DNA of 64,000 bases from MGIIa-L3 sp11892u (GCA_965659685.1 CBFHXB010000007.1:35682-99681), one strand, 5' to 3'; counted from the first letter of the stretch, positions 6,712-15,366 are shown. Notes: generated from the letters alone by a model not told the origin. Numbers and translations: made by a program.

Positions 6712-7953
6712 ATGACCGGGAACATCTTCGACAAGGCCCTCGGCCGGGCCACCTTGTTCCGCAACAAGGAACACCTTCGTCACAGCCACCAGCCGACGCA
6801 CCTTCCTCACCGAGACCGTGAGATTGAGCAACTCACGTTCAACCTGGTCGAAGCCCTGAACGGGCAGATTCCTTCGAACATGATCCTCTACGGCGTGACC
6901 GGTGCTGGGAAGACCGCAGTCACCTCCTTTGTGTGCAACCAATTGGTGGAAAAAGGTCGCCAAATCGACCGCGATGTGTTCGCCATCACCGTCAACTGCC
7001 GGCAAATCGACACCCAATACCGTGTCTTGACACATCTCGGGAACTCCATGCTTGAGGCCCACGAAGTGGACGAGATTCCGTTCACAGGATGGCCCACCGA
7101 CCGTGTGCTCGGTGAGCTTGTTCGACGGATGGAAAAGCGAGCTGGTGTGTACATCATCGTGCTCGATGAAATCGATCACCTCGTCCGCAAGGCCGGCGAT
7201 GACCTCCTGTACAACCTCACAAACCTGAACAGTTCGCTCAAAGCAGCCCGCTGCTGCGTCATTGGAATCTCCAACGACCTCAAGTTCACGGATTTCCTTG
7301 ACCCCCGTGTTCGTTCGCGGCTTGGTCAGCAAGACGTGGTGTTCAATCCCTACGACGCAGACCAACTGCGCGACATCCTCGTGCAGCGCTCCTCAAGTGC
7401 GCTGCATCCCGATGCGTTGGAAGACGGTGTGATCGGCCTGTGCGCTGCGCTGGCTGCGCAAGAGCACGGTGACGCCCGTTGTGCCTTGGACCTGCTCCGC
7501 GTCTCCGCAGAAAAGGCCGAGCATGAGGGCATTCCGACGGTGGCCATTCGCCACGTCCGCACCGCACAATCCCAAATCGAAGCCGACCAAATCACGCCGG
7601 TGGTCGGCTCGTTGCCGACCCAACAGAAGCTGGTCCTGTCCGCTGTCCTGCTGACCGAGCGGACCGGAGCTCGTGGCGTCCAAACCGGCGAGGTGTACGA
7701 CGTGTACGACCAAGCCTGCCACCACGTGGGGAAGGCTCCACTGACCGCTCGCCGGGTGTCGATGTTGATCTCCAACCTTGACATGCTGGGGCTCATCACC
7801 GCACGGACCGTCAGCCGTGGCCGCTACGGGCGCACCAAGGAGATTCACTCCAGTTTGCCACCCAACGTGGATGCAGCAGCCATCATTCAGGACTCAGAAC
7901 CTGACCTCGAACCGATCTTCTCCTCAAAATACAGGCACCAGAGCAGGCTATGA
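6712..7953 (+). CDS. orc1: Orc1/Cdc6 replication initiator
   Basis: 413 residues. This AAA+ ATPase recognises archaeal origins and loads the MCM helicase. Walker A is GVTGAGKT (61-68) and Walker B is IIVLDEID (148-155). Sensor 1 lies in VIGISNDLKFTDFLDPRVRSRLG and the sensor 2 region in GDARCALDLLR. The C-terminal part (about 300-400) is the winged-helix DNA-binding domain, including TGEVYDVYDQACHHVG. The length is normal for the family. The ATG at 6712 gives MTGNIFDKALGRATLFRN, which matches the usual short N-terminus before the AAA+ core. Confidence 0.97.
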   Translation: MTGNIFDKALGRATLFRNKEHLRHSHQPTHLPHRDREIEQLTFNLVEALNGQIPSNMILYGVTGAGKTAVTSFVCNQLVEKGRQIDRDVFAITVNCRQIDTQYRVLTHLGNSMLEAHEVDEIPFTGWPTDRVLGELVRRMEKRAGVYIIVLDEIDHLVRKAGDDLLYNLTNLNSSLKAARCCVIGISNDLKFTDFLDPRVRSRLGQQDVVFNPYDADQLRDILVQRSSSALHPDALEDGVIGLCAALAAQEHGDARCALDLLRVSAEKAEHEGIPTVAIRHVRTAQSQIEADQITPVVGSLPTQQKLVLSAVLLTERTGARGVQTGEVYDVYDQACHHVGKAPLTARRVSMLISNLDMLGLITARTVSRGRYGRTKEIHSSLPPNVDAAAIIQDSEPDLEPIFSSKYRHQSRL

Positions 7954-7976
7954 GTCCTGGGCTTGTGCTGCGACGT

Positions 7977-7985
7977 CGTTATAAC
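7977..7985 (+). promoter_or_regulatory. TATA-like box for the gene at 8008
   Basis: GTTATAACA, with TTATAA at 7979-7984, centres about 26 bases upstream of the ATG at 8008. This is the spacing expected for a leaderless archaeal transcript. It falls in the 54-base gap after orc1. Confidence 0.5.
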
Positions 7986-8007
7986 AAGATGGCAGGTGGC
8001 GAGCGAC

Positions 8008-8556
8008 ATGACCGAGACGTCCAACGAAGGCCGGGGCCTCGTCCAGATGGTCGTTGACCCCTCGTCCGTCACCGCCCGCTGGTTCGTCGGCCTCGGCGTG
8101 TGGGGCTTGGTGCTCGCCCTGCTCAACCTGATGGGCATGGCTCATCCCGGCTACCGAATCTCGTGGGCCGGTGTCCTGAGCATGGGTCGCCTCAACGAAG
8201 CCTTCGAAGCGCATGCGACCGCTCCTGCTTTCGTGGCCAGCGACCTTGTGTTCATTGCACTCTGCGGTGGCATGGTCGCCCTCGGCTTCCGCACCATTGC
8301 CAGCGAGGAAGGCAGCGTTGCCGGCTTCTTCCGCAGCCTTGTCGACAACTCCACCTGGCGTGCCCTCGGTTCCGCTGAAGGCGGCTTGGCCCACACCGTT
8401 GGGGCATGGTGCCTCCTCGTCGGCCTCCTCTTCTATGTCATCCGCGGCGCCATGCACACCAACTGGTTCGACCCCGGCGTCTACGCCGTCAGCGCCGTTT
8501 TGGTCGCCTTCGGGTTTGCGCTTCGTGCCCTCGCTTTGAGCGAAGACGAAGCCTGA
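8008..8556 (+). CDS. Hypothetical four-helix membrane protein
   Basis: 182 residues with four predicted membrane helices, near residues 24-44, 72-92, 127-148 and 155-175. The N-terminus is short and polar (MTETSNEG), and the C-terminus is acidic. An intervening amphipathic stretch contains GFRTIASEEGSVAGFFRSLVDN. I do not recognise the family. The ATG at 8008 fits the TATA-like box; an upstream ATG at 7963 would sit in front of that box. It is convergent with the glycosyltransferase gene, with a 9-base gap. Confidence 0.7.
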   Translation: MTETSNEGRGLVQMVVDPSSVTARWFVGLGVWGLVLALLNLMGMAHPGYRISWAGVLSMGRLNEAFEAHATAPAFVASDLVFIALCGGMVALGFRTIASEEGSVAGFFRSLVDNSTWRALGSAEGGLAHTVGAWCLLVGLLFYVIRGAMHTNWFDPGVYAVSAVLVAFGFALRALALSEDEA

Positions 8557-8565
8557 TCAGGGCCT

Positions 8566-9702
8566 TCAGTGGCCGTTCCGGCCCGTGATCGCATCCCATG
8601 CGCCAAGCCAAAGTCCGGTCCAGAGGGCCCATGACCACGCAAGGATGAGCATCCTGAGTGAGAAGGATGCAGAAGACAGCATCCAAGCGATGCGGTTTCG
8701 CTGGCGCACGTCGCTCATCACCTGTCGGTTGACGGCACCAAGGGCGCTGATCCACATGATGAATTCCGCGAGGGTTAGCAGGCTTGCACCCACCAGCAAG
8801 GCGGTGGAGGACGTTGTTCCAAGCTCATTGGGAAGGGTCATGCCCCCTTGGCCGGAGATGATCTCGGGAAGGAGGGCTGCACCAAGGCCGATCATGAGGG
8901 CCAGCCATGCCCCCAACCGAAGGGGCAACATCGCAAGCACCAGCGTCGAGGTCCCGAGGAAATCGAACGCCATGCCTTTCCTTGCACGTCGTGGCCATCG
9001 GCGCACGATGCGCACGTGGGCCCGTGCGTCACGTCGCCGCTTGGCGACAAAGCGCTTCCGCCCCTCTTCCGGAACGTGACGGACCATGGCATCTGGGGCG
9101 TAGACGATGGAGCCACCCGATGCCAGAAGGCGCAGGCTGACCTCCATGTCCTCCGCGTGGTACCACGCAGGATCAAATCCACCTGAATCTCGAAGCGCTT
9201 TGGCGTGGAACATGGAGCAAGGGCCGTTGGCAAGGGTGGTTCGGCGAGGTCGACTCCGGTACTTCCGTTCAATCTCGATGGAACGGAGCCTTGAGACAAG
9301 GTCGTCTCCTTCTTCGAAGACAGTGCGGCCGGTGATGGCAATTACCTTTTCGTTTTCAAGACCGGTTCGAGCGGCCATCAAGGCCTCAATCCAGTCTGGC
9401 ATGGGTCGAACGTCAATGTCCGTGATGGCGACCCAGTCGCCGTTTGCTGCTTCAGTCGCGGCATCCCTGGCCGCGGACAAGCCTTCAGCAGGGCGTTGGA
9501 TGACGCGGACGGGCACCTCGCTTTCTGGGTCATGGAAGGCTTGCAAGCGCTCCCCTGAGCCGTCGCTTGAGCCGTCGTCCACGGCGATGATTTCCAAAGG
9601 ACGCCACGTCTGCTCCAACAGGGATTGCATGCACCCGTCGACCCAATGCGCCCCATCGCGGACGCAAACCGTGACCGTGACGAGCGGTCTTTCTTCGCTC
9701 AT
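8566..9702 (-). CDS. Membrane-associated family 2 glycosyltransferase
   Basis: 378 residues. The GT-A fold of family GT2 is shown by VDDGSSDGSG (41-50), the metal-binding DID at 95-97 in AITDIDVRP, and the acceptor-side WYHAEDMEVSLRL near 180. The C-terminal third has about three membrane helices (for example FLGTSTLVLAMLPLRLGAW), so the enzyme probably works at the inner face of the membrane on lipid-linked glycans or surface glycoproteins. The start overlaps the stop of the upstream PPAT/kinase gene (ATGA), implying translational coupling. The sugar and acceptor cannot be told from sequence. Confidence 0.85.
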   Translation of the reverse strand: MSEERPLVTVTVCVRDGAHWVDGCMQSLLEQTWRPLEIIAVDDGSSDGSGERLQAFHDPESEVPVRVIQRPAEGLSAARDAATEAANGDWVAITDIDVRPMPDWIEALMAARTGLENEKVIAITGRTVFEEGDDLVSRLRSIEIERKYRSRPRRTTLANGPCSMFHAKALRDSGGFDPAWYHAEDMEVSLRLLASGGSIVYAPDAMVRHVPEEGRKRFVAKRRRDARAHVRIVRRWPRRARKGMAFDFLGTSTLVLAMLPLRLGAWLALMIGLGAALLPEIISGQGGMTLPNELGTTSSTALLVGASLLTLAEFIMWISALGAVNRQVMSDVRQRNRIAWMLSSASFSLRMLILAWSWALWTGLWLGAWDAITGRNGH

Positions 9703-10721
9703 CGTTGCACCTCAAAGGCATCCAAAATGGTCCTGCAACGCTCTTTCATCGCCAACGTGGTGCGTTGCACCATCAGGCCTTGACGGGGCATGCCGAAGAT
9801 CACCATGGTGCCCAGAGGGGCAAGCAGGTGAATGTACAACGGCGCCATGTCTTCCTCGCCGTCGACCACCATGACACATGGGGCGTCAGATTTCAGGGCC
9901 TGCTCAAGCGCAGTGAGAAGGTTCGGCGTCAGCACTCCTGCGGGAGAAGACGCGTCCACGCGGAAGGGGAACGCATCGACGTTCACCTCCTCCCCAACGT
10001 CAAGCGCAACGCGTTTGGTTTGACCGTCGATCAGCGCAAGATTAGGGAGGACGTCCATCTCAAGCATGACCCGTGCGGTCACGTCTCCCACGGCGATCAA
10101 CGGACCGTCCTGCGACGTGAGGTCGTCCAACATCGCCGCCATCGCCACTTCGGGAGCCTCTTCAGGACCAGGATAAAGCGTGCCGGAGGGCGTCTTCAGG
10201 TGGGCTTCAGCGGCAGGGCTCATGGCCATGACGTGCTCGCGCCATGCCGAGCGAATCCACGCTTCTCCGTTGGTGTCCATGCTTCCGTTTCGGATGGCGG
10301 TCGAGGACAGGATGGTCCCTTCAGCGTTGAGGCGGTGGGCCACTTCGATGAGGGCCAAGGGTTCGAGTCCGTGTTCGATGCGCTTTCGGTTGATGGCCTC
10401 TCCACCGGTTCGCGTTTCTGGGCTGACGACCAAGGCATCCGCCGTCGGGTGGGAGGGGGCTGGGCCAAATGCGTCGCTGAGGAGGTGCAGGCTCCAACCG
10501 GCATCACGAACGTTTCGCAAGGCGGCTTCGACCGCCGCCATCCTGTCTTCCATCGGCTGAATCCGGTGGTCTTTGGCGAGGGCCATGGCGTCGGTGGTGA
10601 CGTGCACCTCAAGATGAGACGCGGCTTGAAGCCCTGCTTCCAGCAAATCTCGGTGGCCGTCATGAAGTCGGTCGAAGGTTCCCCCAAGGAGGCACCGGAC
10701 ATGCCCTCCTCTGGAGGTCAT
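9699..10721 (-). CDS. coaD: Fused phosphopantetheine adenylyltransferase and GTP-dependent dephospho-CoA kinase
   Basis: 340 residues, apparently two enzymes in one chain. Residues 1-155 are an archaeal PPAT nucleotidyltransferase with GGTFDRLHDGH (13-23) and a later ILSSTAIRNG, transferring AMP to 4'-phosphopantetheine. About residues 165-340 match DUF359, the archaeal GTP-dependent dephospho-CoA kinase (known from Thermococcus), with AVGDVTARVMLE and LALIDGQTKR. The fusion would carry out the last two steps of CoA synthesis. It overlaps the downstream glycosyltransferase start by 4 bases. Its own ATG overlaps the stop of a short upstream reading frame. Confidence 0.85.
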   Translation of the reverse strand: MTSRGGHVRCLLGGTFDRLHDGHRDLLEAGLQAASHLEVHVTTDAMALAKDHRIQPMEDRMAAVEAALRNVRDAGWSLHLLSDAFGPAPSHPTADALVVSPETRTGGEAINRKRIEHGLEPLALIEVAHRLNAEGTILSSTAIRNGSMDTNGEAWIRSAWREHVMAMSPAAEAHLKTPSGTLYPGPEEAPEVAMAAMLDDLTSQDGPLIAVGDVTARVMLEMDVLPNLALIDGQTKRVALDVGEEVNVDAFPFRVDASSPAGVLTPNLLTALEQALKSDAPCVMVVDGEEDMAPLYIHLLAPLGTMVIFGMPRQGLMVQRTTLAMKERCRTILDAFEVQR

Positions 10722-10885
10722 GGAGCAAGCGTCCCTGCTGAGCCCTTCATGGCATCGGCGATGGACGGTGAGAAAGAGGGGGTCTGTCCCCCCGCACGAA
10801 CGGCCCGCTTCATCGCCTCACAGCTCTGGGGCCTGACCCATGTGCAGGGGTGGTCTGTGCGACCGGTTGGTTGGCTCGAGGTCAT
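10718..10885 (-). CDS. Possible 55-residue small protein coupled to the CoA gene
   Basis: A short frame starting MTSSQPTGRTDHPC and ending GSAGTLAP, whose TGA overlaps the ATG of the PPAT/kinase fusion as ATGA. Only this coupling and its position support it. It contains two Cys and a basic middle part (EAMKRAVRAGGQ), with no recognised domain. It may be a leader peptide, a small protein, or chance. Confidence 0.35.
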   Translation of the reverse strand: MTSSQPTGRTDHPCTWVRPQSCEAMKRAVRAGGQTPSFSPSIADAMKGSAGTLAP

Positions 10886-11062
10886 CCATACGTCACCCGA
10901 GGACCCATAGTCCGATCACAGATCCGCTGTTGCTCCACTGATCATCCCCGAGGGTCACAGCGGTCTTCGAAGCGGGCCACTGCCTTGGTATCGAACGTCA
11001 TCGCCTGTTTGCACAGTGGCTCGGCCCGATGTTGCAGGTGTGGCAGGTGCCGGTTCGACGGT
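10886..11062. other. Intergenic stretch with nothing recognised
   Basis: 177 bases between the small frame and the end of the long wHTH gene. No tRNA, SRP or RNase P signature was found on either strand. A 22-codon GTG frame (10998-11066, minus) overlaps the upstream stop and contains CHTC and a third Cys; it is too short to call. Confidence 0.3.
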
Positions 11063-13456
11063 TCACCTATCAAGACGTCGCTGACTCAACAACCGTTGCA
11101 GAGGGCCTGTTTCTTGACCTAAACCGACGAACGTCGGCCATGTGTGGGGTGGTTTCAGAAGCCAACAGGCCTCTGGATGGGTTCGCCCGACGGGCGTCGG
11201 GCGCCCTTCCTGTTCGGCGATGGCGGCCTCAACCACGTCGAACAACGCAGCAGTGTGTGGATTTTCCTCGATGAGATGGACGTCGGAAAGGTCCCTGTTC
11301 TGAAAGGTCAACTTTGGTTCGGGCGGAGCAATTCCCGGCGGCCCTCCTCCGTCCATCTCAGTGGCGACCATGGGCCACATCAGTTCACATTCTGCCAACC
11401 ATCGACGTCCTCGGGCCGAAGCGAGCAGGTTCGGGAGCCATTCAGGCAACCATGGCGCCCACCAGCGCCATGGAAGGTTCTCGCAACGGTGGATGATCGT
11501 GTCCACGTTTGGGGGCACTTCAGGAGCGCTGACCCACGCGTGCCATGTGGCCAAAGCCTCGTTGTGTGCATCCGTTGTGAACGGCAGCGACTGGACCCTC
11601 GTCCACAGTTTTGGCAGCAGGAAGGCAAAATGAAGCGGGTCTCCCATCCATGCGGCGACGTCGAGGTCGTCGGCCTCTTCGTCGCCGCGAAGGATGAGCA
11701 AGCGAGCGCTGCTGGCCACCGAGCGCGGTGGTGAATCCGTGTCACGAACGCGAAGCTGCGGCTGGTGTTCGTAACGCCGAGCCAGTTCAAGCGCGTAGGT
11801 CTCCCGCTCGTGATGTGTCGCCCGCCATGCCTCGTCACGAAGCCAAGCGTCAGCGGCCATCGTTGAGGCATGCAGACCAACCCATTCGTCGGGAATGCGT
11901 GGACCAATCCTTCGCCACCGTCGTCCTCGTTCTTCGGGGGAGGAAGCGATCCAAGCCGCCAGCGGGTGTTCGTGTTCCAGATCATCGGCAAGGTCGTCGT
12001 TGCCCTCGGGCCACGCGGCCAAGGCCCTTCGCAGTTCCCGCTCTGCCCGTGGGGCCTTCCGCTCCCCTTCTCGGGCCACATCATTCGACGTTGTGCCGGT
12101 CGTCAATTCCGCTGCCGAGCGAGGGAGGGCGAGGTTCCAGAGGGTGGCCTTGACGGGTTGTTGCCGGTCTTGTGCGAGGCGAAGCCGTGTTACTTCGTTG
12201 AGGTGAACCCATCGTTCGTCGTCGCTTTCCGTCAACCACGTCCCTTGCTTGTGTTCGCGCAAGCGTGCATCGCCGGCGACCAACAACTGACATCGCCCGT
12301 CGCCGATCACCCGCCTGAGGAGTTTGGCATGCTTTGCTCCGAGGGTCCATTCGCCTTGGACGGCGTCTGAAGCGTGTTCAAGGGCCCATTCCCAGATGGC
12401 TCGGGCGCCTTCGGCATTGGTTCGCGCCAGTTCGTGGAAGGACGTGTCATGCTTGACCCAAGTCGTCGGACCAAACGCAGCCAAGGCCGCATGCGCCACT
12501 TCGCTTGGGCGCCCTCGGCGGTTCCCCCGTAGCCGGTCGAGCACGCGCTGCGTGCGGCGGTTCAATTCGCCCTCGGTCAGGCGTGGGTGGCGGTGGCGCA
12601 TCCACGTGCGGAGCAGTGATTCGGGTCGTTCGGCGATCGGGTTTGGACGCGAGGACCTGAGCACCGTCAGTCCTCGTTGCTCCAAGAGGAGGACCTCACG
12701 TCTCCACGCCTCACCGACCTGCCCAAGGATCGGGGTTGACGGCCGGCATGGGACTTCTGTGCCTCGGATGTTGCCGAGGTTGATGGTGCTTCGATCCAAG
12801 GCAGCAGGCGGTGTTTCGTTGGGCGCTTCTGCTTCGAACCAGGTGCCAGGTGGCATCGTCCAGCGGTCCTGCCCGCTCATCACACGAGCTCGCACCAAGG
12901 CCAATTTGCGACCGCCTTGGGTCCACGACCGGATGTCGCCCAAGGACGCTTCAGCGGGTGGAGGGTCACAGGGTTCGAGGGTGTCCAAATCAAACCATTG
13001 AGGAGGGCTCCTCACCGCACACCAGGCTCCCCCCCGGTTGTTTCCACTGGAGGAAAGAAGGGGTGCACCTTCCACCCCTAACCTCCTCGGTGGGAGCCAG
13101 AGGAGGTCGGAAGGTACGGTTTCCCCGTAAGCAAGCACCACCAATGGCCCATCCCTGGTCAGCAGAACGTTCGTGCCCTCCGTTCTCGGTTCCTTGGTCG
13201 CTTCCCTGAGGCGTTGGAGTGCGTCCTCTTGGAGGCGAAGAAGGCCTTGAGGGCTCAAGTGATGGGGTGCGCCACGCACCCCTTCGCGCTCATCCCGAGT
13301 CACCAAACCTTGCAAACGGAGGGTGCGCAGGGTGGACGACGTGTGCGAGGTGGCCAAACTCAGCCGTTCTGCGAGAGCGGACACCGTGGCGGGCCCGTCG
13401 AGCAGTTCGTCGAGGATCCGGCGTTGGTAGCCGCTGCGGATTCTCGACGTGGCCAT
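11063..13456 (-). CDS. Large orphan protein with N-terminal winged helix
   Basis: 797 residues. Residues about 8-75 form a MarR/ArsR-like winged helix (RRILDELLDGPATVSALAERL, then SSTLRTLRLQGLVTRD), so DNA binding or promoter sensing is likely. The remaining 700 residues have no recognised motif. They are rich in Trp and Arg and include charged helical segments (GERKAPRAERELRRALAAWPEG). It has no membrane segment. The start at ATG 13456 faces the symmetric AT-rich gap shared with the divergent small wHTH gene, so the pair may regulate each other there. It looks like a lineage-specific regulator; the function is unknown. Confidence 0.75.
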   Translation of the reverse strand: MATSRIRSGYQRRILDELLDGPATVSALAERLSLATSHTSSTLRTLRLQGLVTRDEREGVRGAPHHLSPQGLLRLQEDALQRLREATKEPRTEGTNVLLTRDGPLVVLAYGETVPSDLLWLPPRRLGVEGAPLLSSSGNNRGGAWCAVRSPPQWFDLDTLEPCDPPPAEASLGDIRSWTQGGRKLALVRARVMSGQDRWTMPPGTWFEAEAPNETPPAALDRSTINLGNIRGTEVPCRPSTPILGQVGEAWRREVLLLEQRGLTVLRSSRPNPIAERPESLLRTWMRHRHPRLTEGELNRRTQRVLDRLRGNRRGRPSEVAHAALAAFGPTTWVKHDTSFHELARTNAEGARAIWEWALEHASDAVQGEWTLGAKHAKLLRRVIGDGRCQLLVAGDARLREHKQGTWLTESDDERWVHLNEVTRLRLAQDRQQPVKATLWNLALPRSAAELTTGTTSNDVAREGERKAPRAERELRRALAAWPEGNDDLADDLEHEHPLAAWIASSPEERGRRWRRIGPRIPDEWVGLHASTMAADAWLRDEAWRATHHERETYALELARRYEHQPQLRVRDTDSPPRSVASSARLLILRGDEEADDLDVAAWMGDPLHFAFLLPKLWTRVQSLPFTTDAHNEALATWHAWVSAPEVPPNVDTIIHRCENLPWRWWAPWLPEWLPNLLASARGRRWLAECELMWPMVATEMDGGGPPGIAPPEPKLTFQNRDLSDVHLIEENPHTAALFDVVEAAIAEQEGRPTPVGRTHPEACWLLKPPHTWPTFVGLGQETGPLQRLLSQRRLDR

Positions 13457-13713
13457 GTGTCTCTCTCAACACGTCCGAATGTGATTGATTTTATGAAGGG
13501 CGCGTTTAGAATCGTCAATCGTTACAAATTGTTACACATTTCCATTGGAAAACGTGATTGATGCCCCAAGGGTGCCCCGTTTTCCTTGCATTTGACGCAT
13601 TGAATGCGTAGTTCCGTGTAACAATGGAACCGTTTCAGTCGCTAATATGATATAGGCGTCCGCGTCCCTGTGAATCATGGCCTCGGATGACCGGGGCCGA
13701 GGAGACTGAGAGC
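13457..13713. promoter_or_regulatory. AT-rich symmetric intergenic region (divergent promoters, possible origin)
   Basis: A 257-base gap between divergent wHTH genes, clearly richer in A/T than its surroundings. It contains ATTGTTACAC (13528-13537) and its inverse GTGTAACAAT (13616-13625). TTTCCATTGGAAAACG (13539-13554) resembles an ORB core, and an inverted CCGTTTTCC (13578-13586) follows. ACGCATTGAATGCGT (13595-13609) is a perfect 7-base inverted repeat around one base. A TATA-like TAATATGATATA (about 13643-13654) serves the plus-strand gene. Confidence 0.5.
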
Positions 13714-14034
13714 ATGAAGACCGTCCGCATCCGAGAGAAGATCAAGAAATTCCTGGGCGACCGCCCCCGCAACACCGCAGAGATCCTCGAACACATCAAC
13801 AGCACCATGCGCCACGGCACCACGAGCCAGCAGCTCGGGAACGTGCTCTCCAAGGACAAGGACATCGTCAAGGTCGGATACATCAAGCGCTCTGGAATCC
13901 TCTCCGGTGGCTACGACATTTGCGAATGGGCCACCCGAACCTGGGTTGCTGACCACTGCCCTGAATGGACGGAAGGGCAACCGATCATCCTGAACGAAGA
14001 GGGTGATTTCACCCTCGGTCCACGCCCTGAGTGA
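13714..14034 (+). CDS. Small winged-helix protein
   Basis: 106 residues. VRIREKIKKFLGDRPRNTAEI and TSQQLGNVLSKDKDIVKVGYI form a winged-helix-like DNA-binding unit. The C-terminal tail is acidic and Trp-containing (CEWATRTWVADHCPEW). I choose ATG 13714 because GAGGAGA precedes it by about 8 bases. The in-frame ATG at 13687 lies nearer the TATA-like box and would suit a leaderless start, so nine extra residues are possible. It is divergent from the long wHTH gene. The target is unknown. Confidence 0.7.
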   Translation: MKTVRIREKIKKFLGDRPRNTAEILEHINSTMRHGTTSQQLGNVLSKDKDIVKVGYIKRSGILSGGYDICEWATRTWVADHCPEWTEGQPIILNEEGDFTLGPRPE

Positions 14035-14059
14035 TGCCTCACCTGTGTCCTCATTGAAC

Positions 14060-14075
14060 CACGGCCCCGGCCGTG
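14060..14075. repeat. GC-rich hairpin after the small wHTH gene
   Basis: CACGGCC-CC-GGCCGTG, a perfect 7-base inverted repeat beginning 26 bases after the stop at 14034. It lies in the convergent gap before the aldolase gene. It could help stop or stabilise the transcript, but there is no T-run. The rest of the 258-base gap, including a GACCAATTTGGTC palindrome near 14115, holds no convincing gene. Confidence 0.35.
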
Positions 14076-14292
14076 ACACCGAAGCCCTCCAATTCGGCGA
14101 ACGTCAAATCACGTGACCAATTTGGTCAAGTGTGCCTCCTCTCTGTTCGCGTTGTGAACGGCAGTTGGGCTGTACGAGCGTTGGTGCTCCTCTCCCTTGC
14201 CTGTTTGGCGGTTGGCTCCTACGATCAACTGACGCCGCTCCACGCAAAATGTGGTTGCTGACGTGCAGCCTTGCAAAGAAACAACGGCGAAA

Positions 14293-15222
14293 TCAGCCTT
14301 GGTAGACGGCCAATGCATCCTCGACCGAGGCGTCCTCACAGATGATGGCATGGCATGCAGCGGCCATTCGAACCGCTTCTTCGGTGCCCTTCTGGTGGAT
14401 GTTTCGGCCCGTGGCGGCGCCGCGGCACCCCGAGACGTGAATCTGATCGTGCAAGCGTTGGAGGAACTCCTTGGGTGGCATGGTTCCACCACCGGAGCAA
14501 ATGATGCCGGTACGGCCGGCGGCTTCAACGGCGATGCCGAGGCTCTCAGGTTGCGTCATGCCTTCGAAGGCACGGGGGTAGTTGACCTTGGCAAAGTCTG
14601 CACCGATGCAAGCCGCGACACCGGCTGCTCCGGCAATCAATTGAGGGTCTTTCTCGTCCTTGACGGCTTGACCGCGCGGGTACATCCAGACCACGGCGAT
14701 CATGCCAAGTTCGTGCGCTTGGCGGATGAACGTCGCCGCTTCGGTCAGCATTTCGTGTTCATGTTCGCTGCCCAAATAGACCGTGTATCCGATGCCGACC
14801 ACGTTGATGCCGTTGTGAACCAAGGACATCACGTCGTCCATGTCCCACATGGCCATGCTCACAGGATCGCGCTGTGCGGTCTTGACGAGGTTCGTCTTCG
14901 AATTCAGCTTGACAAGGTAAGGCAGGTCGGGTGCATCACGTGCGTATTGCGAGATGAGCCCGAGTTGACCAGCGATCACGCCCAGGGTGCCGTCGGCGTA
15001 GGAGAGGTCTCCGATTTCGAACAGATGGGCCGGGTCGTTTGAGGAAAGGGGGATGTCCGCTCCACCGTCGTAGAAATCGTCGTTCAGGTGCTCGATTTTT
15101 TGATCGCAGGCGAAGAGGTTCATGAAACCGGTTCCTGCGGTGGCGTTGAGGTAGTTCTCGATGTACGTCTCGATGAGTTCGTCGGGCACGTCGGCCGGCA
15201 CCATCACATCGTTGGGGTCCAT
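14293..15222 (-). CDS. fba: Archaeal class I fructose-bisphosphate aldolase (DeoC/FbaB family)
   Basis: 309 residues. The TIM-barrel aldolase family is recognised by NLFACDQKIEHLN near the N-terminus, WMYPRGQAVKDEKDP, then GADFAKVNYPRAFEG, whose Lys is the probable Schiff base. ICSGGGTMPPKEFLQ and SGCRGAATGRNIHQ form the phosphate-binding end. It cleaves or forms fructose 1,6-bisphosphate in glycolysis or gluconeogenesis. ATG 15222 (MDPNDVMVPAD) fits the family better than the ATG at 15276. A GlpX phosphatase lies 3 kb away, so a gluconeogenic role is reasonable. A related dideoxyheptulosonate synthase role is less likely. Confidence 0.88.
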   Translation of the reverse strand: MDPNDVMVPADVPDELIETYIENYLNATAGTGFMNLFACDQKIEHLNDDFYDGGADIPLSSNDPAHLFEIGDLSYADGTLGVIAGQLGLISQYARDAPDLPYLVKLNSKTNLVKTAQRDPVSMAMWDMDDVMSLVHNGINVVGIGYTVYLGSEHEHEMLTEAATFIRQAHELGMIAVVWMYPRGQAVKDEKDPQLIAGAAGVAACIGADFAKVNYPRAFEGMTQPESLGIAVEAAGRTGIICSGGGTMPPKEFLQRLHDQIHVSGCRGAATGRNIHQKGTEEAVRMAAACHAIICEDASVEDALAVYQG

Positions 15223-15366
15223 GATGCTGGCTGGCCGTGACGGGACTTCAACGCTCCGTTGGCTTTGGTTCTGCACGATGACCCGTCGTCGGAATCAGTC
15301 CGCAACACGGCATGGCCGTAGGGTGCCGTTTCGCCCGACTTTGCGGGCGGGTGCCGGAAGGCAGGT

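Noticed and set aside
10722..11062. Possible structured RNA, suggested by a GGGGG-TCTGT-CCCCC hairpin near 10778
   Set aside because: No RNase P, SRP or tRNA signature could be matched on either strand, and a coding frame overlaps it.
10998..11066. 22-codon GTG frame with CHTC and a third Cys, overlapping the long wHTH gene stop
   Set aside because: Too short to judge and no ribosome site; a zinc-finger look can arise by chance.
14073..14261. 62-codon plus-strand frame with a hydrophobic stretch (ALVLLSLACLAVGSY)
   Set aside because: No ribosome site or promoter; it lies in a convergent gap and overlaps palindromic sequence. The composition is not gene-like enough to call.
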